Source of the DNA: CAYLJV01 sp964399085
Lineage (GTDB): Archaea; Hadarchaeota; Hadarchaeia; Hadarchaeales; JAGGTB01
NCBI GenBank assembly: GCA_964399085.1
Contig: CAYNPN010000005.1
Location: forward strand, 1 to 64,000
DNA: 64,000 nt
Direction of reading: 5' to 3'
Of the stretch, positions 25,054 to 34,459 are shown piece after piece. The translations under genes and the position numbers were made by a program. The notes beneath the pieces were generated by a model. It was given only the letters and a program-made list of their open reading frames with translations, was not told the origin of the DNA and searched no databases. Each line of letters begins with the position of its first letter. Position 1 is the first letter of the stretch.

Positions 25054-25636
25054 TTAACAGGGGTGTTGGCAATCAATTCTCGCTTCGCGGTCAATCTCAG
25101 CATGTTTTTAGGTCAATCATTTGAATTCTTGGCTTTTTTTGCCTGAATCTCCCCTTTTTCTATAAAAAATTGCCTCTGCAGATCAAACAGGGGTGTTAAC
25201 TCAAAAATCCGTTCTTGTAGTCTTTTTTAAATCGAAAATCTATGAGAAGGGTCTTCATAGCTTCGTCTTACGGATATTTCTCCTTATAAGCGGTTTTACG
25301 CCAAAGTGAACAGGGGTGTTAACTTGGAAACCAGATTCGACGGGATAAGCGAATTTATCAGCAGGCGGGGGCGGATGGAGGTGTTGAATTCCCTTCTGGA
25401 TGAGATCGAAACACCGGCGGAAGTCGCGAGGATGCTCGATATTAGCAAAAATGCCGTATACGGGTGGATTAATGAGAAAGAGAGGCATCCCAGCAACGAA
25501 AATGTAAAGAAGATGCTTGAAATACTGAATAGAGAAAAAGAGGATATATTAAAGTATATTTTGGTCGAGGAGTTGCAGACGTTTCAGGATTTAATATTGA
25601 AATTTTGATTTCAGGGAGAGTTAACTGGGGTGTTAA
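25054..25636 (+). repeat. Four copies of a TTAACAGGGGTGTTAA dyad
   Basis: Copies at 25054-25069, 25184-25199, 25307-25322 and 25621-25636 share the core ACNGGGGTGTT (third position A or T). The consensus TTAACA-GGGG-TGTTAA is an inverted repeat with a non-palindromic G4 centre, and all copies have the same orientation. Start-to-start spacings are 130, 123 and 314. Three precede and one follows the small HTH gene; the third covers its ribosome site. The unique DNA between copies (25070-25306) shows no credible gene. Best read as operators of that HTH protein. Confidence 0.6.
25324..25608 (+). CDS. Small HTH DNA-binding protein
   Basis: 94 residues from a TTG start at 25324, preceded at five bases by GGGGTG, which itself is part of the third 16-bp dyad repeat. 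An in-frame GTG at 25306 is the alternative. The middle part TPAEVARMLDISKNAVYGWI is a clear helix-turn-helix; the C-terminus is a hydrophobic/charged helix (ILKYILVEELQTFQDLILKF). No known family beyond HTH is recognised. Dyads on both sides and over the ribosome site suggest that it binds them and represses itself. Confidence 0.65.
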   Translation: METRFDGISEFISRRGRMEVLNSLLDEIETPAEVARMLDISKNAVYGWINEKERHPSNENVKKMLEILNREKEDILKYILVEELQTFQDLILKF

Positions 25637-25699
25637 CAAGGAGGCCTTAAAAACGTATGACACTAAAGTGGGATTTCTTCGGGATATACGAAGCCCATG

Positions 25700-26767
25700 T
25701 TACAAATTAGAAATCACATGTCCCAATGCGTCCATCGTTCGTCGAACTTTTTCTTCGTCAGCATTGAAGCCCATATGACCAACCCTTACTATTTGATTCT
25801 CCAAATCACCTAGACTAGTAGCAACCAGGATATCGTGATTTTCACGGACCTTTTTCTGAACTTTTTGAGCCGTATCCTCAAGATGGAAAGCAGTTACCGT
25901 TGGTGAACAAATGCACTCCTGATTTGGATATAAATCTAGGCCTATTTCATTTCCCTTCTCCCTGCAAAGCTGGGCGACATTTCTATGCCTCTCATGAACG
26001 TTATCCAGTCTTTCCTCCAAGAGAATGTTAACTGCCTCGTCCAACCCATAGAGATTCGAAACCAGATGGGTATAGGGGAAAAACTCATCCTCCATCCACA
26101 TCTCCTTCCAGGGCGACAGATTTGTATAGAAAGTCTCCTGCCCCTCCGACTCAACGATTTCCCAGGCCTCCCCGCTCACCGAGAGAGTCGTGAGGCCGGG
26201 CGGTGCACTGAAACATTTCTGGGAACCACAGATGCATATATCGATATCCTCCGTGGGCACTGGAGCACCGCCGAGGGAGGAAACCGCATCCACAATCGTG
26301 ATAATCCCTTCCTCCTTCAGTATAGGGAGAACCTCTCCAATATCGTTGAGAGTTCCCGTCGGAGTTTCACAGTGTACCATAGTGGAGATCTTGAAGTCGT
26401 CTTTCTCCAATTCGGTCTTCAACTTTTCCGCGTCTATTCCATGACCGTAGGAGGATTTGCACATGATGGGCTCTCCCCCATACATCTCCACGAAATCCGC
26501 AAAACCATCGCCGTAAATACCATTTGATATACACAGAACTCTATCGCCTTCCTCGATGAGGGAAGCTATGCTAGTCTCGAGGCCAAGAATACCCTCCCCG
26601 CCCAGAACAACCACATCATCTTCGGTTCCGTATACCTCCTTTAGCTTATCCTCGAGTTCGTGATAAAATACGGCGAATTCCTCATCTATATCCGGATTCT
26701 GAATGGGTCTAGCCATCGCGTTCCTTATCCTGTCCGGAACCTCAGTAGGTCCTGGAGTCATCAACAT
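25700..26767 (-). CDS. Class V aminotransferase (alanine-glyoxylate / serine-pyruvate type)
   Basis: 355 residues, beginning MLMTPGPTEVPDRIRNAM, the typical start of the SPT/AGT family. PLP sites: VLGGEGILGLE (phosphate cup), CETPTGTLNDIG, VDAVSSLGGAPV with the ring-stacking Asp, and Schiff-base Lys in CGSQKCFSAPPG. The substrate pair in archaea can be alanine-glyoxylate, serine-pyruvate or phosphonate-related; sequence alone does not decide. Monocistronic by appearance, convergent with the small HTH gene, 58 bases from GalT upstream on the same strand. Confidence 0.88.
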   Translation of the reverse strand: MLMTPGPTEVPDRIRNAMARPIQNPDIDEEFAVFYHELEDKLKEVYGTEDDVVVLGGEGILGLETSIASLIEEGDRVLCISNGIYGDGFADFVEMYGGEPIMCKSSYGHGIDAEKLKTELEKDDFKISTMVHCETPTGTLNDIGEVLPILKEEGIITIVDAVSSLGGAPVPTEDIDICICGSQKCFSAPPGLTTLSVSGEAWEIVESEGQETFYTNLSPWKEMWMEDEFFPYTHLVSNLYGLDEAVNILLEERLDNVHERHRNVAQLCREKGNEIGLDLYPNQECICSPTVTAFHLEDTAQKVQKKVRENHDILVATSLGDLENQIVRVGHMGFNADEEKVRRTMDALGHVISNL

Positions 26768-26825
26768 TTTTAATCAGGATAGATGTATTTGCCTATTAGA
26801 AAATAAATCTTCCATTTCGATATGA

Positions 26826-27869
26826 TCAGAAATATCCGCTCAGCTCCGAGGCCAATTTTTCGGGGTCGGTCTCGATAACGGCTTCGCTATGGAATAATTC
26901 CATGAACCCCACATCGCTAGTATAATAAGGCTTCAAATAGGGCCTAGAGGCAATTTTTGCATTCAGAATATAGTAATCGCTCAGATTCCTATCATTTTGG
27001 CTCGAAAAAGTCGTCATGTTAAAACTGACTACCCCTCTCGCATCGTAACCCTTCAAAATCTTATTCAACCCTTCGGAAAATCCCCTGACATGTTTCTCCT
27101 CCATCTGAATCACCGAAGATATTTCATCGAAAATCGCCAGAACCTCGTTGTTGCCCTGAGGAGAAAAACTGGTTAACCAGGTGACGGGACCCGTTTCGCC
27201 TATGAACCTCTCTCCTTTTTCCCTCTCAATAGCCTTCAAATCCATCCAGTAATTACTTCCATGGCGCTCCCTGTAGTCTCTACTCTGCCGAAGCAACTCT
27301 TTGACCATGGTATGGGAATCGAAATCCGTCAAAATCTGAAAATGAGGATGAATTATACTAGCTCCGGAGGGGGGGAGACAATTCCAGTTTATAGTGGTAT
27401 AGTTTACCTCCGGATTATCCTCATGAACTTCCCGAATATACCTTAATGCCGCTTTCAGACCATCCTCAATCTGCCCGGACGAGAACTCGTCCAACGGCAA
27501 GTAATGTTCTTGAGTTAGAGGGACAACGGCGTGGAACTCTCCGAACGGAAAGAGATTCGGGAACGCGCAGGCGGAACCGACTCTAAATCTGCTCTCGGAA
27601 AACTCCTCCGGGAATTTTGGGGTTTTCTCCTCAATATTTTCGGGACAGAAGGGACAGCCCTCTCGAGAGTTTTGGATTACTTCTTCAAAACCTCCATCAT
27701 CTTTTTCGGCCTGTTTCACCCTCTCAAGCCGCGCCTTATTCAGTCTGCTCCATCGTTCCATAAGAGGATCCTTTCTGAACTCGATAGACTGAAACTCCGG
27801 CTCGAAATCCTCCTGTGGATTGAGGAACTCTGCTTTTCTGACTTTTCTCTCGAAAGCCAATTCAGTCAA
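26826..27869 (-). CDS. Galactose-1-phosphate uridylyltransferase-like protein
   Basis: 347 residues of the HIT superfamily. The first zinc/structural motif is GCPFCPENI (residues ~71-79), and the catalytic triad motif is IIHPHFQIL (HPHxQ). RVGSACAFPNLFPFGEFHAV matches the nucleotide-binding strand of GalT enzymes. It would exchange UMP between UDP-glucose and a hexose-1-phosphate. No galK or galE is next to it, so the sugar handled is uncertain and it may be an archaeal relative with another nucleotide. It has its own upstream region shared with a short divergent ORF. Confidence 0.85.
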   Translation of the reverse strand: MTELAFERKVRKAEFLNPQEDFEPEFQSIEFRKDPLMERWSRLNKARLERVKQAEKDDGGFEEVIQNSREGCPFCPENIEEKTPKFPEEFSESRFRVGSACAFPNLFPFGEFHAVVPLTQEHYLPLDEFSSGQIEDGLKAALRYIREVHEDNPEVNYTTINWNCLPPSGASIIHPHFQILTDFDSHTMVKELLRQSRDYRERHGSNYWMDLKAIEREKGERFIGETGPVTWLTSFSPQGNNEVLAIFDEISSVIQMEEKHVRGFSEGLNKILKGYDARGVVSFNMTTFSSQNDRNLSDYYILNAKIASRPYLKPYYTSDVGFMELFHSEAVIETDPEKLASELSGYF

Positions 27870-27963
27870 GACTATTTACCCCGAACAATGAAAGAAAATC
27901 ACTTGATTTTTCCTTTCGAAAGATTAATAAAAAGCTCGGTCCGAAGTTGTTAAAGGGGTATAT

Positions 27964-28053
27964 TTGGAAGGAAACGAAATACTCTCTCAACTAGAAGAAG
28001 CGAGAAAACAGATAGATTTGGCTATCTCGGAGCTGGAAAAAGAGGAAAAATGA
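27964..28053 (+). CDS. Possible 29-residue coiled-coil microprotein
   Basis: A TTG start five bases after AAAGGGG opens a frame ending at TGA 28051-28053. The product (start MEGNEILSQLEEARKQIDLA, end SELEKEEK) is wholly heptad-like and strongly charged. It lies between divergent GalT and the phosphatase gene. The good ribosome site supports it; the short length keeps confidence low. Confidence 0.35.
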   Translation: MEGNEILSQLEEARKQIDLAISELEKEEK

Positions 28054-28162
28054 TTGAGAAATCGGATTCTTTGACTCCTTTCACTATTCGGTTAAAGAAG
28101 AAAGGAAGTTCCTTTTCTAATCCAAAATCCTCAAACTAGAGTTATTAAGCAGGGAGTCGTTC

Positions 28163-28546
28163 ATGAGAATTCTTTACATCTGTACAGGAAACAGTTTCCG
28201 AAGTCCCACTGCGGAAGCCCTAACGAGAAGATATACCCCGGAATTCGAAGTGGAATCCGCAGGAATTAGCCCAGCAAGCGGCATAGCCGGAAACGCCCAA
28301 GGGATGCTTGAGGGTGAAGGAGCTCGAGAGTATGTTAAACCACACCCAGATCCCGTGACGGAGAGAGCCATCAACGAGGCGGATAGGATAGTCATAATGG
28401 AAAACGGGCACAAGGAGTATCTGTTGGAGAACTTTGACGTCTCCGAGGAGAAAATTGAGAACTGGGATATCGACGACCCTATAAATCGGGATGTAGATCC
28501 GGAAGACGCCTTCGCCGCAATTAAAAGAAAAGTAAAAGAACTCTAA
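28163..28546 (+). CDS. Low-molecular-weight protein tyrosine phosphatase family
   Basis: 127 residues. The P-loop CTGNSFRS (C-x5-R-S, Cys8) lies at the N-terminus as in LMW phosphatases and arsenate reductases, and the general-acid Asp is in NWDIDDPI. Arsenate-reductase resolving cysteines are not seen, favouring a phosphatase. Substrate unknown. GGGAG eight bases upstream supports the start. The FAH gene follows after two bases, so the two are co-transcribed. Confidence 0.85.
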   Translation: MRILYICTGNSFRSPTAEALTRRYTPEFEVESAGISPASGIAGNAQGMLEGEGAREYVKPHPDPVTERAINEADRIVIMENGHKEYLLENFDVSEEKIENWDIDDPINRDVDPEDAFAAIKRKVKEL

Positions 28547-28548
28547 AA

Positions 28549-29382
28549 TTGGATAGAATAGTGGGGATTAAATTGGTTGAAACGAAACCTACGAGGTTCG
28601 TTAGATTTCGAGACATGTCCGGTTATGTGAGGACGGGAGATTGGACGGAATCGGGGATAGAATCAGGAGGGCAAATCTACGATCCCGAGGAAGTAAATAT
28701 TCTGCCTCCAGTAGATCCCTCGAAAATAATCTGTCTTTACGGAAACTATGTGGAGCATCTCAGAGAAAGCGGCTACAGTATCCCGGAGGATATGCCCGAG
28801 AGACCACAGTTCTTCCTCAAATCACCCAACACGATAACTGGACATCGGGTCACGATAACTTTACCAAGTCCCAGTACAGAACGTGAAGACCTCCCCAATT
28901 TAGGCGATATAGAAACCGGCAAAGGTAGGATAGACTATGAGGCCGAACTAGGGGTAGTCATCGGGGACCAATGTAAAAGAGTCCCGGAGGAGAATGCTGG
29001 GGAAGTAATTTGGGGTTTCACCTGTGTGAATGACCTCTCAAATCGTGACGATCAATCTATCGAGCATAATTGGGTTAGGGGAAAATCTTTCGATAATGCA
29101 GCGCCCATAGGTCCAGTTATCGCGCCTTTCGATTCCGTTCCCAAAGAGCCTAGAGTTCGCCTAAAACTCAATGGAAATATGAAACAGGACTCAAAAAAAG
29201 ACCAGTTCGTTTTTTCAGTTTCGGAAGTTATAGCTGAAATTACCGAACTCATTACTCTCGAAGCCGGCGATGTCATCGCCATGGGTACGCCCTCGGGTGT
29301 GGGCCCCATCAGCGAGGGCGACACAACTGAAGTTATAATCGAAGGAGTAGGAACCCTGGAAAATCACTTCGAAGAACGATAA
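28549..29382 (+). CDS. Fumarylacetoacetate hydrolase family protein
   Basis: 277 residues, TTG start two bases after the phosphatase stop. Family signatures: LYGNYVEHLRESG, IDYEAELGVVIGDQ (metal-ligand Glu residues), CVNDLSNRDDQ, RGKSFDNAAPIGP and MGTPSGVGPISEGD. Such enzymes hydrolyse or decarboxylate beta-diketo acids such as oxaloacetate, acylpyruvates or aromatic ring-cleavage products with a divalent metal. The exact substrate cannot be set. No aromatic degradation genes lie nearby; oxaloacetate decarboxylase or acylpyruvase activity is the simplest guess. Confidence 0.88.
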   Translation: MDRIVGIKLVETKPTRFVRFRDMSGYVRTGDWTESGIESGGQIYDPEEVNILPPVDPSKIICLYGNYVEHLRESGYSIPEDMPERPQFFLKSPNTITGHRVTITLPSPSTEREDLPNLGDIETGKGRIDYEAELGVVIGDQCKRVPEENAGEVIWGFTCVNDLSNRDDQSIEHNWVRGKSFDNAAPIGPVIAPFDSVPKEPRVRLKLNGNMKQDSKKDQFVFSVSEVIAEITELITLEAGDVIAMGTPSGVGPISEGDTTEVIIEGVGTLENHFEER

Positions 29383-29467
29383 ATCTTATGCTTATCATCT
29401 AGATACTTCTTCTCCGAATCAAAATTTTTTCTTTTCGAAATACAATGGGAAAATTGGGGTCCATGAA

Positions 29468-29842
29468 ATGTACATCGAAGATACATCATTCGGAGAAATA
29501 ATTGTGGATGGGGAAAAATACGACCACGATATCGTTATCTCACCCAGCCAAATCGAAAGGAGGAAGAAATGGATCACGAAGAACAAACACGGAACCAGTC
29601 ACAAGTTAACCCGTGAGGAGATGGAGGAGTATCTAAAAAACATCGAAGTTGACCGCGTAGAAATCGCAATAATTGGAACCGGCCAATATGGGAAACTAGG
29701 TCTATTAGAAGATACGAGGGAATTACTCGAAGAAAAGGAAATCGAACCAGTCGAACGGAAAACTCCCGAAGCTGCAAAACGTTTCAATGAAAGTGAGAAA
29801 CCTAGAGAAAAGAAACTCGGAATATTTCACGTTACCTGTTAA
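29468..29842 (+). CDS. Mth938-like (DUF498) protein
   Basis: 124 residues. The pattern FGEIIVDGEKYDHDIVIS at the N-terminus and VEIAIIGTGQYGKLGLLED in the middle match the Mth938-like family, an alpha/beta fold named after a Methanothermobacter protein and related to human AAMDC. Biochemical function is unknown. It starts 85 bases after the FAH gene with AT-rich DNA between, so it may have its own promoter. Confidence 0.85.
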   Translation: MYIEDTSFGEIIVDGEKYDHDIVISPSQIERRKKWITKNKHGTSHKLTREEMEEYLKNIEVDRVEIAIIGTGQYGKLGLLEDTRELLEEKEIEPVERKTPEAAKRFNESEKPREKKLGIFHVTC

Positions 29843-29882
29843 CAAGATGGTCGGAGTATCCATAACAAGTTGGGAGAAAGGA

Positions 29883-30680
29883 TTACTCACGCAAAAATTC
29901 TAGAACCGTAGTAACTACCCGCTCCATCTCTTCCATAAGTCCATGTGCGGAGTTTTCGAAGTACACTAGCTTAGAATTTGGAATTGCCCTGTTGAGAATC
30001 TTTCCATTTTCGGAGGGGATTAAAATATCTTCCTTGCCGTGTAAAATTAGAGTCTGATTTTCTATTTGAGGCAACCTGTCGTAGGTATCAAATTCCATTA
30101 TTGCTCCAGCTTGCCAATCGAAATCCTGTTGGGAAATCACGTTATTCATCATGCGCTGTTTTGCAATCTCAATGAATTCGGGTTTATTCTCGATAAATTC
30201 CTCGGTGAAAAGGAGGGGAATCGTTTCATCAATTATCTCTTCATCAGACATGCTTTTCCGATCTAGGTAGAGAGATTCCAAGACCTCTTCTGAGGCCTCG
30301 ACCGCCTCGGACCCTCCACAGTAAGTGGAAAGAAGAACCAGTTTATCTACCTTGTTGGGATGATTAAGAACCAGTTCTTGTGATATCATTCCACCCATAG
30401 AAATCCCCAAGACGTGAGCGCTGGATACTTCCATTGCTTCCATCAGGTCCGCGACATCATCAGCCAAATCCTTAATAGAATATCCTTCATCCGGTGATTC
30501 GCTTCGCCCGGCTCCTCGGTTGTCGAATGTAACAACCTTAAATTCCTCCGAAAGGCCTTCTATCAACCTAGGGTCCCACCAGTCGGTATTCGCAGTTAGA
30601 CCCTGTACCATGAAAATCGGATTTCCGTCCCCTTGAACTTCATAGTAAATTTTATTGCCATTTATCTCTTCAAAAGGCAT
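29883..30680 (-). CDS. Alpha/beta hydrolase
   Basis: 265 residues with the full catalytic triad layout: nucleophile Ser in LGISMGGMIS, acid Asp in GKEDILIPS and His in NSAHGLMEE. The oxyanion strand FMVQGLTANTDWW and the GAGRSESPDEG loop resemble 3-oxoadipate enol-lactonase and haloperoxidase-type hydrolases, but substrate cannot be read from these motifs. Cytoplasmic, no signal peptide. Monocistronic, convergent with the Mth938-like gene. Confidence 0.85.
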   Translation of the reverse strand: MPFEEINGNKIYYEVQGDGNPIFMVQGLTANTDWWDPRLIEGLSEEFKVVTFDNRGAGRSESPDEGYSIKDLADDVADLMEAMEVSSAHVLGISMGGMISQELVLNHPNKVDKLVLLSTYCGGSEAVEASEEVLESLYLDRKSMSDEEIIDETIPLLFTEEFIENKPEFIEIAKQRMMNNVISQQDFDWQAGAIMEFDTYDRLPQIENQTLILHGKEDILIPSENGKILNRAIPNSKLVYFENSAHGLMEEMERVVTTVLEFLRE

Positions 30681-30748
30681 TCAACTCTCCCGTAATGGAA
30701 TTATGTTACACACTAAAGACTTTTTTGGCAGTAAGAGGATTTTTAGTC

Positions 30749-33523
30749 TCATCGACTCTCTCTAAAACTCCTCACTACTTTCCATGCCTGACCTAACAAC
30801 AATGGTACCAAGCTCATTCCCAAGATGAGCATCCAGCTCTTGAGATCGGGCGCCTCCAAGCTAAGAACCTCCGAAATTCCGGGTAAATACGTCGCAGCCA
30901 GAAGTATAACGGAACATAGACCTAGGGCGCCCCAAACATACTTATTGGCCGTTATCTCGTTTCTGAATAAACCAGATTTTACGTCCCGCATATTGAACAC
31001 ATGCCATAGCTGCGCAAAGGCCAGGGTCAAAAAGGAGATAGTCACCACACGAGTAGGAGCCGAACCATTGGCATACATCCCAAACCACATAGAACCCACT
31101 ACAAAAGCTATCAAGGTCACTATCGATATAGAGATGCCATACGAGCCTATTCCTATCCAATTCTCCCTAGTAATTACAGGTTCCTCGGGATTCCTTGGAG
31201 ACTGGTCCATTATACCTTCGCTACCCTCCCCGACTCCTAAGGCAAATGCAGGGAAGATATCATTCACGACGTTCAGGAATAAGATTTGAAGGGCTAAAAG
31301 AGGAAGTGGATAACCCAAAATTGTAGCCAAAAATATCGTGATAAGTTCGCTGAGGTTGCATGACAGGAGGTAAATCACAAATTTTCGAATATTCCTGAAA
31401 ATAATCCTCCCCTGCTCCACGGCTGTTGTTATCGTTGAGAAATTGTCGTCCTTGAGAATCATATCCGCCGCTTCTTGGGCCACCTGAGTCCCCCTTTCAC
31501 CCATTGCAATTCCGATATCGGCCTTCTTCAAAGCGGGAGCATCATTAACGCCGTCACCCGTCATCGCCACTATGGAGCCGTTTTTCTGATGAAGTTCTAT
31601 TAAATCCAATTTATTATCGGGGCTGACCCTCGCAAAAATCGAGGTGTCGATAAACCTCTCTTTTTCTTCATCACGTAGATCCTCCGGATCCCTTAGCTCG
31701 TCTCCCTGGACCACTTCCGCATCCTCGGATTCAACCAGCCCGACGCTAAATCCGATGTTTCGGGCCGTAGATGCGTGATCTCCCGTGACCATTATGATTC
31801 TAATACCCGCATCCTGACAGGTCTTAATGGCTTCTTTGACCTCTTCTCGGGGAGGGTCCATCATACCTACGAGACTCAGAAACGTCAAATCCTTATAGGG
31901 CTCGACCTCCGCGCTATCGACTTCCTTTTCGGCCAGCGCCAGGACTCTAAGGCCGTCCTTAGCCATCCGGTCGCTTCTCTCCAGCCATTTTTCCTTCATC
32001 TCCTCTGTCAGCTCCTTTTTCTCCCCGTCTTCCAACACATGAGAACACTTCTCGAGGACGGCCTCGGGAGCACCCTTTACCATAGTGCGATAGGATCCAT
32101 TCATCTCGTGGAAAGTCGCCATCATCTTTACTGTGGGATCGAAGGATACCTCCCTTGCCTCGGGCATAGATTCCAGCAACTCGTCTCTATCGATCCCGGC
32201 CTTAAGTCCGGCGATGAGGAGCGAGACCTCCATTGGATCTCCCATAACCTCCTTTTCTCCATCGCTTTCCTCGTAGGAGGCGTTGCTACACAGGACCCCT
32301 ACCTCAAGGGACCTCCTTAGCACTTCATTTTCCGAAACTTCTACGGAACTCTCTTCCTCGCGGAATCCTCCCTCCACATCCAAACCAGTTCCCGTGACGT
32401 CTATATCGGCAGACTCGGCGGAGTACTGGTTGACGGTCATCCTGTTTTCGGTTAGTGTACCCGTCTTGTCGGTGCAGATTATATTTGTAGAGCCGAGGGT
32501 CTCCACCGAAGACAGCCTGTTAATCAGTGCGTTCTGATCGGCCATCCGCCACATCCCTCTCGCGAGGGCCAATGTTGCGACTATCGGGAGACCCTCCGGA
32601 ATGGTAGCCACGGCCAGAGCGATGGCAGTTTTGATCATAAGAATGGGATCCTCTCCCCTAATTATTCCCGAGATAGCCACAATAATCGCTATCACTACAA
32701 GCAGAGGTATCAGCTTCTGGGCCAGCTCGTCCAAACGTTCCTCCAAGGGGGTCTGTTCCTCCTCCGCCTCGACGATGGATTCGGATATCTCCCCCAGCTC
32801 CGTCTCTAACCCCGTGCTGACGACTAAGGCCTCGGCAGTTCCCCTCGTCAAGAAGGTGCCCTTATAGAGCATGTTCTTTCTTTCTGCAAGAGGAACATCC
32901 TCCTCAAGGGCTTCAACCGACTTGCTCACGGGGACGGACTCACCAGTGAGGGTCGACTCGTCGGCCTGAAGCTTCGAGGACTCGATTACTCTCAAATCTG
33001 CGGGGACGATATCTCCTGAATTAAGAACGACTATATCCCCCGGTACCAACCTTTCAGCATGTATCTCTTCGACTTCTCCATCTCTGCGAACTTTCGTATT
33101 TATCTTCGTCATCTCCTGCAGGGCCTCCATCGATTGGACTGCCCTACTCTCCGTGACGAAACCAATGGCGGCGCTGATCAACAATACCGCCAAGATAGAA
33201 ACTCCCTCAATCCATCCCACAAAGAAGAAGGATATGACGGCTGCCAGTGAAAGTAATAGTATCAGTAAACTCTTGAACTGGCTCACCAGAATGTTCCACC
33301 TACTTCTCTCCTTAGTCTCCCGTAGCTTGTTTAATCCAAACCTATCGATTCTGTTCTTTACCTCATTATCTTCCAATCCTTCCTTGGATGTATTATACTG
33401 CTCCAATACCTCCTCCGTTGACTTATTCCAAGGAGAGGAACTCATATCCACCGGCCTCTCCCCCGGTACTTCCCCGCTTCCCTCTCCTAAACTTGAAATA
33501 TTTTCAGAAGTATTTTCGGTCAT
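30749..33523 (-). CDS. P2-type cation-transporting ATPase (Ca2+/Na+ type)
   Basis: 924 residues. N-terminal cation-ATPase domain (EVLEQYNTSKEGLEDNEV), actuator TGES in STLTGESVPVSK, M4 ion site PEGLPIVATLALA, phosphorylation DKTGTLTENRMTV, hinge MTGDGVNDAPALKKADIGIA and six C-terminal helices with NVVNDIFPAFALG in M6. This is the P2A/P2 group that exports Ca2+ or sometimes Na+. Ion choice is not certain. It lies on the same strand after kdp and the Usp gene but with a 59-base gap and its own start, so it may be a separate unit in an ion-homeostasis neighbourhood. Confidence 0.9.
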   Translation of the reverse strand: MTENTSENISSLGEGSGEVPGERPVDMSSSPWNKSTEEVLEQYNTSKEGLEDNEVKNRIDRFGLNKLRETKERSRWNILVSQFKSLLILLLSLAAVISFFFVGWIEGVSILAVLLISAAIGFVTESRAVQSMEALQEMTKINTKVRRDGEVEEIHAERLVPGDIVVLNSGDIVPADLRVIESSKLQADESTLTGESVPVSKSVEALEEDVPLAERKNMLYKGTFLTRGTAEALVVSTGLETELGEISESIVEAEEEQTPLEERLDELAQKLIPLLVVIAIIVAISGIIRGEDPILMIKTAIALAVATIPEGLPIVATLALARGMWRMADQNALINRLSSVETLGSTNIICTDKTGTLTENRMTVNQYSAESADIDVTGTGLDVEGGFREEESSVEVSENEVLRRSLEVGVLCSNASYEESDGEKEVMGDPMEVSLLIAGLKAGIDRDELLESMPEAREVSFDPTVKMMATFHEMNGSYRTMVKGAPEAVLEKCSHVLEDGEKKELTEEMKEKWLERSDRMAKDGLRVLALAEKEVDSAEVEPYKDLTFLSLVGMMDPPREEVKEAIKTCQDAGIRIIMVTGDHASTARNIGFSVGLVESEDAEVVQGDELRDPEDLRDEEKERFIDTSIFARVSPDNKLDLIELHQKNGSIVAMTGDGVNDAPALKKADIGIAMGERGTQVAQEAADMILKDDNFSTITTAVEQGRIIFRNIRKFVIYLLSCNLSELITIFLATILGYPLPLLALQILFLNVVNDIFPAFALGVGEGSEGIMDQSPRNPEEPVITRENWIGIGSYGISISIVTLIAFVVGSMWFGMYANGSAPTRVVTISFLTLAFAQLWHVFNMRDVKSGLFRNEITANKYVWGALGLCSVILLAATYLPGISEVLSLEAPDLKSWMLILGMSLVPLLLGQAWKVVRSFRESR

Positions 33524-33582
33524 AGGTACCCCGGAATATGAAGCGGTTCAATTGGATAGATAACTCTCAATCTAAATTAAAA

Positions 33583-34458
33583 TTATCTAAAAATGCTCAT
33601 AAGTTCGTTTTTGAATCCGCTGAATATTCCCCTTATCCAGGCCTTCCACTTATGCTCCCCCTCCTTGTAAACCAAAGCCGAACAATCTGCATTGTTCACG
33701 ATGCCGTCTGTCAACCACCCAAACATGTATCGAGAAAACACGTATTCCCTGCTCGGACCCAATACAATCAAATCGTAATCCTCCGATTCCTCTATCAGAG
33801 CCTCCGCCACATCCCCGTGCCTAATAACTTCGGTCTCACATTCTATTCCCAATCCCTCCATGAACTGTTTAGGTCCCTCGAAAATCTCCTCTGCATCCTC
33901 CTCTGTATCCCCTTCCTCAAGCACGTGGGTGAATACGCACTCGGCACCCGTGCTCTTGATCAGCTGTGCGGTGACGGCCAACCTCTTACTGTAGTCATAG
34001 TTCTTGTATCCTAGCGGGAACAAAATCTTTTCAATTTCGCTTATCTTTCCCTGACTCCTGAAAGCCGCCACATCCTTGCTAGATTTGGCGAATACTCTCT
34101 CCATAGGTTTCTGTCTCAAAGACCGAAAATTGATTTCCGCGTTCCATCCCATCAAAATTAAATCGGAATCTTCCTCGTCCGCTTGCTCGACAATTCCCTT
34201 CCAAACGGAGTCGCTATGCCGTATTTTGGGTTTTATCTTTACCCACCTCTTGGATATTTCCCGTCTATGTTTATCTATCGCAGTCGTCGCATTTCGCCAA
34301 TCCTTCTGTGTAGAAAGGAAACTACCCTTCTCAATAACAGTGAGAAACGTAATATCTCCCCTATCGACCAACGCGGATGCCAATTCAGTTATCCTGTTCA
34401 CGTCGTCGGGATGTCTCACAGGCACTAGCAACTTTTCGAACTTCGGCTTATCTTCCAA
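33583..34458 (-). CDS. Tandem universal stress (UspA-like) protein linked to kdp
   Basis: 291 residues with two Usp-like halves: KLLVPVRHPDDVNRITELAS at the start and KILFPLGYKNYDYSKRLAV near residue 150. The second ends with the nucleotide-loop-like LIVLGPSREYVFSRYMFG, while the first has LILMGWNAE. It starts one base after kdpC and is thus the fifth gene of the operon. Haloarchaeal kdp operons also end with a Usp gene, so a regulatory or stabilising role on KdpFABC is a reasonable inference. It replaces the bacterial KdpD/KdpE pair, which is absent here. Confidence 0.8.
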   Translation of the reverse strand: MEDKPKFEKLLVPVRHPDDVNRITELASALVDRGDITFLTVIEKGSFLSTQKDWRNATTAIDKHRREISKRWVKIKPKIRHSDSVWKGIVEQADEEDSDLILMGWNAEINFRSLRQKPMERVFAKSSKDVAAFRSQGKISEIEKILFPLGYKNYDYSKRLAVTAQLIKSTGAECVFTHVLEEGDTEEDAEEIFEGPKQFMEGLGIECETEVIRHGDVAEALIEESEDYDLIVLGPSREYVFSRYMFGWLTDGIVNNADCSALVYKEGEHKWKAWIRGIFSGFKNELMSIFR

Positions 34459-34459
34459 T

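Noticed and set aside
25054..25636. CRISPR array interpretation of the four repeats
   Set aside because: Repeats are only 16 bp, spacers are 107-298 bases and unequal, a gene lies between two copies, and no cas genes are near.
25985..26527. A 180-codon frame antisense to the class V aminotransferase
   Set aside because: No ribosome site or family feature, and the aminotransferase frame is intact.
31775..32320. A 181-codon plus-strand open frame over the P-type ATPase gene
   Set aside because: Antisense shadow. The ATPase motifs on the minus strand are complete.
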